Assembly: GCA_021795055.1 (NCBI GenBank)
Contig: JAJYPW010000074.1
Coordinates: 1-5,224 of the forward strand
From: Thermoplasmata archaeon
GTDB lineage: Archaea > Thermoplasmatota > Thermoplasmata > Thermoplasmatales > Thermoplasmataceae
Length of the DNA: 5,224 nucleotides
Reading direction: 5' to 3'
Below, piece by piece: positions 1 to 4,563 of this stretch; the stretch's first letter is position 1; each line of letters opens with the position of its first letter. The position numbers were made by a program, and so were the translations under genes. The notes beneath the pieces were generated by a model. It had not been told where the DNA came from. It did no database searches and saw nothing but the letters and a program-made list of their open reading frames with translations.

Positions 1-105
1 GCCAAGTTCTGGATTCCTGACGAATTCCATTACATTGAGACCTTCGAAAAAACCAGCACTGGAAAAATCGATAAAAAGGCGCTGAGAGAAAAGATTTCCT
101 CATAG
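1..105 (+). CDS. AMP-forming acyl-CoA synthetase, C-terminal end (5' truncated)
   Basis: Only the last 34 codons and the TAG stop are in the window. The peptide contains KTSTGKIDKKALR (residues 17-29 of the fragment), which matches the A10 motif near the C-terminus of the ANL superfamily (acyl-CoA synthetases, acetyl-CoA synthetase, luciferase-like ligases). The lysine of the GK pair (fragment residue 22, codon 64-66) corresponds to the catalytic lysine used in the adenylation half-reaction. The preceding stretch, IPDEFHYIETFEKT, resembles medium- or long-chain fatty acyl-CoA ligases more than acetyl-CoA synthetase, but the substrate cannot be read from this end. Such enzymes convert a carboxylic acid, ATP and CoA to acyl-CoA, AMP and pyrophosphate in the cytoplasm. 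The gene converges on the lyase gene downstream. Family assignment is fairly secure; specificity is unknown. Confidence 0.85.
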   Translation, partial: AKFWIPDEFHYIETFEKTSTGKIDKKALREKISS

Positions 106-114
106 GACTAATGC

Positions 115-144
115 GTTGCCAGATATGGTCACTTAAACGGCAAC
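115..144 (+). terminator. Inverted repeat just after the acyl-CoA synthetase stop
   Basis: GTTGCC (115-120) can pair with GGCAAC (139-144) across an 18-base loop, starting 9 bases after the TAG stop. No T-run follows directly, so this is a weak terminator candidate; archaeal termination usually relies on T-tracts more than on hairpins. It could also be a chance repeat or a 3'-end RNA structure. Confidence 0.25.
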
Positions 145-183
145 CCAGTAACCAGGCGGTTGCAAGTCCCGAGAAGGGTAAAT

Positions 184-222
184 GTTCGGTTGCATTCACT
201 GCCGAACCCCTTCCGGCTTTTT
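184..222 (+). terminator. Stem-loop followed by T-run (candidate terminator)
   Basis: GTTCGG (184-189) pairs with CCGAAC (202-207) over a 12-base loop, and a run of five T's follows at 218-222. A GC-containing stem and a downstream T-tract in the convergent spacer fit a terminator for + strand transcription leaving the acyl-CoA synthetase gene. The ten-base gap between stem and T-run is longer than in a classic intrinsic terminator, so the T-run alone may be the active part. Confidence 0.4.
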
Positions 223-261
223 GATGCGCCGTGGAGCGCCCCTGCCAGCTGCGACCCGGAT

Positions 262-1635
262 TCAGTCTGGGATACCGGACTTCATTGCCTTCTCATAATC
301 CTCCGGTGTGATCTTGCCGGTTTTCAGGGCAAGTTCCTTGATGGATTTTCCAGTGTGGATGGACTCCTGGACAACCTTGGCAACTGTGTCATAGCCAAGA
401 TAGGGATTGAGCAGCGCTGCAGACCCAAAACTGGTCTCGAGATGGCGTTTGCATATTTCGGCCTCTGCCTCAAGTCCGTCAACCAGCTTTTCCCTGAACA
501 TCCTGATCCCGTTTGCAAGTATGTCCATGGATCTGCAAAGCTCCAGGTCTATCCCCGGCATCATGACGTTCAACTCAAGCTGGCCTGCCTGCACTGACAT
601 GTTCACTGCCTGCTGGCTCCCAACGACCGAGTGGCATATCATGTTCATGGCCTCAGCTATGGATGGATTGATCTTTCCGGGCATTATGGAAGATCCCTGC
701 TGAACTGCAGGTATCCTGATCTCATGTATTCCGGCACCTGGACCAGAATATAGCAGCCTTATGTCATTTGATATCTTGTTGAGGTCCAGCGCCAGGTCCG
801 TTACCGCATTCATCACTCTTGAAAAGTCTGACTGGAATTGCATTATTCCGGGGAGATTGGGAGAAGGGATCCAGGAAATGCCTGTCAGCGAGGAGAGGGT
901 TTTCACAACCTCTGCCTGAAAGCCCTTTGGCGTGTTTATACCGGTGCCTACCGCAGTTCCGCCAATGTTAAGTTCCCTGAGGTATTCAATTGACTCTTCG
1001 ATCGCCCGAGTATCCCTCGATATCCCATATGAATAGGCTGCCATCTCAAGCCCAAGGGTAACCGGGGCTGCGTCCTGCAGGTGGGTCCTGCCAGGTTTTA
1101 CCACGGACCTCATCTCTTCAGCCTTCTTCCTGAAGGACTCCGAAAGCTTCTTTGCCTCGGAGATTAGCTTCAGTGCCTTTTTCATTGCAGTAACTCGCAT
1201 CATGGTCGGAAAGATGTCGTTGGTGCTCTGCGCCATGTTCACATGATCATTTGGATGTATGTACGTATAATCCCCGATTGATTTGCCGGAAAGTTCCAGC
1301 GCGACGTTTGCTATGACCTCGTTGGCATTCATGTTGAAAGAGGTTCCGGCGCCCGCTTGGAAAATGTCAATCCTGAAGTCGGAAAGATGGTAACCGCCTG
1401 CTATCTTGTCGCATGCGCCGGCAATTGCATCAGCCTTTTCCTTCGGCAGTTTCCCCACCTTTGCGTTTGTAAGGGCTGCAGCCTTCTTTATGGTCACCAT
1501 TGAGGTTATGTGATCGGCGTCCGCAACCTGGCCTGATATCCTGAAATTGTCCATAGCCCTGTATGTATTCACACCGTAGAAAACGCCTTCGGGAAGGGAG
1601 ACTTCCCCCAGTACGTCACGTTCTTTTCGTGCCAT
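262..1635 (-). CDS. aspA: Class II fumarase/aspartase family lyase, probably aspartate ammonia-lyase
   Basis: This 457-residue cytoplasmic enzyme has normal length for the homotetrameric fumarase/aspartase family. The family signature GSSIMPGKINP is intact at residues 314-324; by analogy with Bacillus aspartase, Ser315 is the catalytic base on the mobile SS loop, with Lys321 and Asn323 as substrate contacts. Other active-site segments are GAGTS (95-99), HPNDHVN (127-133), STND (137-140) and GRTHLQD (182-188). Several details favour aspartase (L-aspartate to fumarate and ammonia) over fumarase: YGVNTYRAMDNF near the N-terminus, GTS rather than GTQ, STND rather than SSND, AGQLELNV (350-357 region), and LNPYLGY rather than LNTHIGY near the C-terminus. 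GGTAVGTG (225-232) is more fumarase-like, so fumarase remains possible. The ATG at 1633-1635 is preceded by no ribosome-binding site and lies about 24 bases after a TATA-like box, suggesting a leaderless mRNA. It is divergent from korA. Family membership is near certain; the aspartase call is moderately sure. Confidence 0.9.
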   Translation of the reverse strand: MARKERDVLGEVSLPEGVFYGVNTYRAMDNFRISGQVADADHITSMVTIKKAAALTNAKVGKLPKEKADAIAGACDKIAGGYHLSDFRIDIFQAGAGTSFNMNANEVIANVALELSGKSIGDYTYIHPNDHVNMAQSTNDIFPTMMRVTAMKKALKLISEAKKLSESFRKKAEEMRSVVKPGRTHLQDAAPVTLGLEMAAYSYGISRDTRAIEESIEYLRELNIGGTAVGTGINTPKGFQAEVVKTLSSLTGISWIPSPNLPGIMQFQSDFSRVMNAVTDLALDLNKISNDIRLLYSGPGAGIHEIRIPAVQQGSSIMPGKINPSIAEAMNMICHSVVGSQQAVNMSVQAGQLELNVMMPGIDLELCRSMDILANGIRMFREKLVDGLEAEAEICKRHLETSFGSAALLNPYLGYDTVAKVVQESIHTGKSIKELALKTGKITPEDYEKAMKSGIPD

Positions 1636-1654
1636 TCTCAGGTATCTTTTATGA

Positions 1655-1662
1655 GTATATAC
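1655..1662 (-). promoter_or_regulatory. TATA box of the lyase gene
   Basis: GTATATAC, itself palindromic, is centred about 23-24 bases upstream of the A of the lyase ATG at 1635. In archaea the TATA box sits about 26 bases ahead of the transcription start, so transcription would begin at or within a few bases of the start codon. No Shine-Dalgarno sequence lies between, which agrees with a leaderless transcript. Confidence 0.6.
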
Positions 1663-1663
1663 G

Positions 1664-1682
1664 CAACTCGCCGCATGAGTTG
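1664..1682. promoter_or_regulatory. Dyad CAACTC-N7-GAGTTG, possible operator
   Basis: CAACTC (1664-1669) and GAGTTG (1677-1682) form a perfect 6-bp inverted repeat with a 7-base spacer, 19 bp overall. It abuts the upstream (BRE) side of the lyase TATA box and lies about 20 bases before the korA TATA box. This is where a dimeric regulator acting on both genes could bind. No particular regulator family can be named from the sequence. Confidence 0.35.
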
Positions 1683-1694
1683 TTCCACAAATCT

Positions 1695-1709
1695 CAAAAA
1701 TGTATTATA
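1695..1709 (+). promoter_or_regulatory. BRE/TATA-like element of korAB
   Basis: An A-run (1695-1700) followed by TGTATTATA (1701-1709) resembles an archaeal purine-rich BRE plus TATA box. Its centre near 1705 predicts transcription from about 1731, giving a leader of about 14 bases before the korA ATG. That leader holds only a weak GGTAG (1734-1738) as possible ribosome-binding sequence. Confidence 0.5.
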
Positions 1710-1744
1710 GAGACTAGGGATAGCGGCAGAACTGGTAGAGCGCA

Positions 1745-3475
1745 ATGAGAGATGACGAGATAATTATTAGGGTTGCAGGGGCAGCCGGCGACGGGGTCCA
1801 GTCTGCCGGGCAGATTATTGCCAAGACGTTTTCCAGAAAGGGACTGAACGTGATGACTTACAATTATTACCAGGACATAGTCAGAGGGGGGCAAAGCTGG
1901 TACCAGGTCAGGGCATCCGGCGGAAAGGTCAGGTCGCAGGGAGACGGGCTTGACATCTTAATAGCGCTCAACAAGGACGGGGTGGAGCGTCACACCAACC
2001 CTGATATAAATGAGGGAGGAGCCTCACCACTGACCGGGATTGCGATTTTCGACAAGTCCATTTCAGGTTACACGGATAGGAAGGTCACCTATGTGCCCAT
2101 GCCCCTCTCGGATCTGGCTTCAAAGCACAGCTCCTTTGCCCTTATGAAAAACACGGTTGCCATAGGCGCTGCAATGGCCGCCACGGGAGTGGATTTCGAT
2201 ACTCTTTCGTCGGTTATCCTGGACGTGTTCGGCAAGAAGGGGAAAGTTTCCGAACAGAACGTGAGTGCCGCGAAAGAAGGTTACGATTACTACCTTTCGA
2301 ACCATAAATCAATCGGCAAGAAACTCTCCTTCGGCAACAAGAGAAAGTACCTCATAGGGGGAGGAGAAGCAGTCGGGCTCGGAGCAGTACGCGGGGGCCT
2401 CAAGATGTATATAGGGTACCCTATGACACCCGCTTCTTCCGCGCTCCATTATCTGGCAGCCCATGCCAGGGATTTCGGGGTTTTTGTCAAGATACCGGAA
2501 GACGAGATATCGGCCATAAACATGACAATCGGTGCAAACTACGCTGGCGCAAGGGCCATGACAGGATCATCAGGAGGGGGCTTCTCCCTGATGGTGGAAG
2601 CGCTCGGTCTTGCAGGAATGATGGAAATACCGATCGTAATATACGAATCCCAGAGGCCGGGGCCTTCGACGGGCCTGCCAACGAAGACCGAACAGGGGGA
2701 CCTGAATCTTGTGCTTGGCGCTTCCCAGGGGGACTTCCCGAGGATAGTGCTGAGTCCCAGGGACGCCAGGGACTGCATCGATCTTACCTCAGAGGCAATG
2801 AACCTTGCACAGGAGTATCAGACTCCCGTCATAGTCATGTCAGATCTATACCTTTCGGAACACAACGAAACCGTAGACAGCATAGATCCGGAATTCAGGG
2901 TGGACGACGGTAACAGGCCAGTTGACGGGGAGAAGGATTACAAGAGATACCTGGTCACGGAGAGCGGGATCTCCCCAAGAGCGATCCCGGGCCAGAAAGG
3001 CCTGATGCACAATGAGGACTCCGATGAACACGACGAATATGGTGACGTGGTCAGCGATGCCGAGACCGACCCAACCAAGCGGGTCACGATGATGGACAAG
3101 AGGATGAGGAAACTCGAGACCTTCGTGAGGAAAATGCCTCCCACAGAGACATACATGCTCGCGGATGCAGAATACGCAGTCATACAGTGGGGTTCCACTG
3201 CCGGCGTGACCGAAGAGGCGATCGACATCCTTCGCGGAAAAGGCCATCGAATAGGTGCCATAGAGGTCAACAGGGTGTTCCCCGTCAACCCTGACATTGG
3301 GAAATTATGTTCCGGGAAAAAGAAGATCATCGTGGTGGAAAATAACTACAGCGGGCAGTTCAACCGCCTGTTGAAGGCGGAACTCGGGCTGAAAACGGTG
3401 CTTGTAAGAAAGTACAACGGCGAGGCGTTTTACCCGTCTGAACTTGCGGCAATGATTGAGGGAGAAATGAGGTGA
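1745..3475 (+). CDS. korA: 2-oxoacid:ferredoxin oxidoreductase, fused gamma-alpha subunit
   Basis: This 576-residue protein is the large subunit of a two-subunit, Sulfolobus-type 2-oxoacid:ferredoxin oxidoreductase, which makes acyl-CoA, CO2 and reduced ferredoxin from a 2-oxoacid and CoA in the cytoplasm. The N-terminal gamma domain (about 1-190) shows AGAAGDGVQSAG (11-22) and DIVRGGQSWYQVR (44-56). The pyrimidine-binding alpha domain (about 200-375) carries YPMTPAS (225-231), a variant of the family's YPITP motif, then GSSGGGFSLM (274-283) and QRPGPSTGLPTKTEQGDL (303-320) with a conserved arginine, Arg304. A family-like EHDEYG segment (428-433) leads to the C-terminal domain, which includes WGSTAG (482-487). 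Length is normal for the fused form (about 580-630 residues). An in-frame TAG at 1736-1738 makes the ATG at 1745 the first usable ATG. korB follows four bases after the stop. No cysteine-rich ferredoxin domain is present, as expected for this type. Preferred substrate is not determined by this subunit alone; korA is used in the broad sense. Confidence 0.93.
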   Translation: MRDDEIIIRVAGAAGDGVQSAGQIIAKTFSRKGLNVMTYNYYQDIVRGGQSWYQVRASGGKVRSQGDGLDILIALNKDGVERHTNPDINEGGASPLTGIAIFDKSISGYTDRKVTYVPMPLSDLASKHSSFALMKNTVAIGAAMAATGVDFDTLSSVILDVFGKKGKVSEQNVSAAKEGYDYYLSNHKSIGKKLSFGNKRKYLIGGGEAVGLGAVRGGLKMYIGYPMTPASSALHYLAAHARDFGVFVKIPEDEISAINMTIGANYAGARAMTGSSGGGFSLMVEALGLAGMMEIPIVIYESQRPGPSTGLPTKTEQGDLNLVLGASQGDFPRIVLSPRDARDCIDLTSEAMNLAQEYQTPVIVMSDLYLSEHNETVDSIDPEFRVDDGNRPVDGEKDYKRYLVTESGISPRAIPGQKGLMHNEDSDEHDEYGDVVSDAETDPTKRVTMMDKRMRKLETFVRKMPPTETYMLADAEYAVIQWGSTAGVTEEAIDILRGKGHRIGAIEVNRVFPVNPDIGKLCSGKKKIIVVENNYSGQFNRLLKAELGLKTVLVRKYNGEAFYPSELAAMIEGEMR

Positions 3476-3476
3476 T
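3469..3476 (+). promoter_or_regulatory. Strong Shine-Dalgarno site of korB overlapping the korA stop
   Basis: GAGGTGAT is a full match to the archaeal Shine-Dalgarno consensus and lies three bases before the korB ATG. It includes the korA TGA stop (3473-3475), so ribosomes finishing korA arrive at the korB initiation site. This supports the ATG at 3480 and translational coupling of the two subunits. Confidence 0.85.
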
Positions 3477-3479
3477 AAT

Positions 3480-4331
3480 ATGGTGACTGTCAATGATTAC
3501 AGCGGAAAAATCAAGCCGGACTGGTGCCCAGCGTGCGGCAATTTCGCGCAGCTTTCGGCTATAAAGAATGTCCTGACCGAACTGAAAATTGAACCGGAAA
3601 ATGTTGTGGTTGTTTCTGGGATAGGCTGTTCCAGTAACCTGCCGGAATTCATAAAGGCTTACGGCTTCCATGGCCTGCACGGCAGGCTTCTGCCGGTTGC
3701 ATCCGCGGTGAAGTGGGCAAACCGGAAGCTGACCGTTATAGGCTACGGCGGGGACGGAGACGGATTTTTTGAGGGAACGCAGCACTTCTTCCACACTGCC
3801 AAGAGGAATGTCGATCTTACCTACATCGTCTCGGACAATCAGATTTTTGGGCTGACCACCGGCCAGGCTTCACCGACGTCGGAAATAGGTTTCATATCCA
3901 AGACGACTCCTGATGGGAATATTGAGAAACCCGTAAATCCAATGACCTTCGCGCTTTCCGCGGGGGCAACCTTTGTTGCAAGGTCATTTTCCGGTGACCC
4001 GAAACACCTGCAGGAAGTGGTGAAGAAGGGAATACAGCACAAGGGCTTCTCCTTCATCGACGTATTCAGTCCGTGTGTAACGTTCAACAAGACCAACACT
4101 TACGATTACTTCAGGAAAAGGGTCTACAAGTACGAGGCAAAGGATCCATCGAACTTTGAGGAGGCATACAGGGCTGTCCAGGAATGGGGGGACAGGATCC
4201 CCATAGGGGTTTTCTACCAGGTGAAAGGCCAGTCTTATGAGGATCTTGATCCCGTGACAGCAGAAGAAACCGCTCTTACCGAAAGACCTTACAGGAAATT
4301 GAAGCCGGAGGACTTTGAGGAATTCCTCTGA
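3480..4331 (+). CDS. korB: 2-oxoacid:ferredoxin oxidoreductase, beta subunit (TPP- and Fe-S-binding)
   Basis: This 283-residue protein is the partner of the upstream fused gamma-alpha subunit. It binds thiamine pyrophosphate and probably one [4Fe-4S] cluster. CPACGN (16-21) gives Cys16 and Cys19, GIGC (47-50) gives Cys50, and SPC (197-199) gives Cys199; this four-cysteine pattern matches the cluster ligands of the Sulfolobus enzyme. The TPP/Mg motif begins at GDGD (91-94) and ends at DN (119-120), followed by FGLTTGQASPT (123-133). LHGR (66-69) is also typical. The C-terminal part has EWGDRIPIGVFYQ (235-247) and a charged tail characteristic of the family. Position 53 is Asn where the Sulfolobus protein has a Lys reported to influence substrate choice, so pyruvate or another 2-oxoacid rather than 2-oxoglutarate could be preferred; this is inference. 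Length is close to that of two-subunit relatives (about 280-310). Confidence 0.93.
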   Translation: MVTVNDYSGKIKPDWCPACGNFAQLSAIKNVLTELKIEPENVVVVSGIGCSSNLPEFIKAYGFHGLHGRLLPVASAVKWANRKLTVIGYGGDGDGFFEGTQHFFHTAKRNVDLTYIVSDNQIFGLTTGQASPTSEIGFISKTTPDGNIEKPVNPMTFALSAGATFVARSFSGDPKHLQEVVKKGIQHKGFSFIDVFSPCVTFNKTNTYDYFRKRVYKYEAKDPSNFEEAYRAVQEWGDRIPIGVFYQVKGQSYEDLDPVTAEETALTERPYRKLKPEDFEEFL

Positions 4332-4368
4332 AAGGCTAAGGAGAATAACACCCTCCGCTTCCCGACTG

Positions 4369-4401
4369 GCAAAGACTTTCATGAGGTTTTCTGATCTTTG
4401 C
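4369..4401 (+). terminator. Inverted repeat downstream of korB, candidate 3'-end element
   Basis: GCAAAGA (4369-4375) is complementary to TCTTTGC (4395-4401), enclosing a 19-base loop that contains a T4 run (4387-4390). It starts 38 bases after the korB stop. No strong T-tract follows the stem, so it may be a 3'-UTR structure; the T-rich stretch 4387-4399 itself could serve archaeal termination. Confidence 0.3.
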
Positions 4402-4431
4402 GAGGTGTACCGACCAGAGATAACAGGATGA

Positions 4432-4453
4432 ACTATATATGACATCACCGGTG
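4432..4453 (+). promoter_or_regulatory. Possible distal promoter: TATA-like box plus CACCGGTG palindrome
   Basis: ACTATATATG at 4432-4441 resembles a TATA box and is followed four bases later by the 8-bp palindrome CACCGGTG (4446-4453). If the box is used on the + strand, transcription would start near 4463, and the palindrome would lie between box and start site, a place where a bound protein would block initiation. The box is nearly symmetric, so the direction is uncertain, and no transcript is known. Confidence 0.3.
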
Positions 4454-4501
4454 GTCCAGTCAGACAACCGTTGGCCATCATACGCGGCGTGGTATGGATT
4501 G

Positions 4502-4509
4502 TATTTAAA
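4502..4509 (+). promoter_or_regulatory. Proximal TATA box of the PKD-like gene
   Basis: TATTTAAA is centred near 4505-4506, predicting transcription from about 4531-4533. That leaves a leader of about 31-33 bases with the Shine-Dalgarno site at 4554-4559. An alternative A/T-rich AATAAATA further on (4524-4531) would place the start inside the Shine-Dalgarno site, so it is less likely. Confidence 0.5.
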
Positions 4510-4553
4510 GCATCGCGCAAACAAATAAATACATGTATTCCGATGGACGGAAC

Positions 4554-4559
4554 GGAGGT
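4554..4559 (+). promoter_or_regulatory. Shine-Dalgarno site deciding the start of the PKD-like gene
   Basis: GGAGGT lies four bases before the ATG at 4564. It favours this ATG over the in-frame ATG at 4543, which has no comparable site upstream and would add only seven residues. Confidence 0.8.
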
Positions 4560-4563
4560 TACT

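Larger units (their letters stand above)
106..261. other. Convergent intergenic spacer with stem-loops
   Basis: This short spacer separates the 3' ends of the acyl-CoA synthetase gene (+) and the lyase gene (-). I find no convincing gene in it. It contains two inverted repeats (115-144 and 184-207), a T5 run at 218-222, and an 8-base direct repeat, CGGTTGCA, at 157-164 and 187-194, exactly 30 bases apart. Its position suggests 3' untranslated and termination sequence for one or both genes. Confidence 0.5.
1636..1744. promoter_or_regulatory. Divergent control region between lyase gene and korAB
   Basis: This 109-base region separates the oppositely directed lyase and korA genes. It contains one TATA-like box for each direction and, between them, an inverted repeat. 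The compact arrangement means a single bound regulator could affect both genes. No other gene is visible here. Confidence 0.7.
4332..4563. other. Intergenic region between korB and the PKD-like gene
   Basis: These 232 bases hold no convincing long gene. From left to right I see a 7-bp inverted repeat (4369-4401), a TATA-like ACTATATATG (4432-4441), a perfect CACCGGTG palindrome (4446-4453), a second TATA-like TATTTAAA (4502-4509), a possible 12-codon ORF (4533-4571) and a strong Shine-Dalgarno site (4554-4559). The content fits the end of the korAB transcript followed by the promoter and leader of the next gene. Confidence 0.6.

Noticed and set aside
156..171. GCGGTTGCAAGTCCCG looks loosely like a tRNA T-arm and 3' end
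   Set aside because: The conserved TTC of the T-loop is missing, and no anticodon arm or matching acceptor stem can be built from the preceding bases.
160..597. 145-codon + strand frame antisense to the lyase gene
   Set aside because: It opposes a well conserved enzyme gene over most of its length and its translation shows no family features, so it is a shadow of the lyase codons.
1714..1744. Resemblance to a tRNA D-arm (TAGCGGCAGAACTGGTAGAG) just before korA
   Set aside because: The D-stem halves do not pair, there is no anticodon arm or T-arm in the following bases, and the stretch runs straight into the korA coding sequence.
3009..3060. Acidic stretch in KorA (residues about 422-440) suspected as an unusual insertion
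   Set aside because: The EHDEYG core and the following charged segment leading to KRMRKL occur in family members generally, so it looks like normal family sequence with modest local variation.
4426..4485. Possible C/D-box guide RNA on the minus strand: ATGATGG, then CTGA, then GTGATGT with 11-base gaps
   Set aside because: No terminal D box (CTGA) follows at the expected distance, the gap between the inner boxes is long for the archaeal type, and no terminal stem is visible; the boxes are short enough to occur by chance.
4336..4524. 62-codon minus-strand ORF in the korB downstream spacer
   Set aside because: It begins with a non-ATG codon, has no recognisable motif or ribosome-binding site, and overlaps the likely promoter of the next gene; it is probably a chance open frame.
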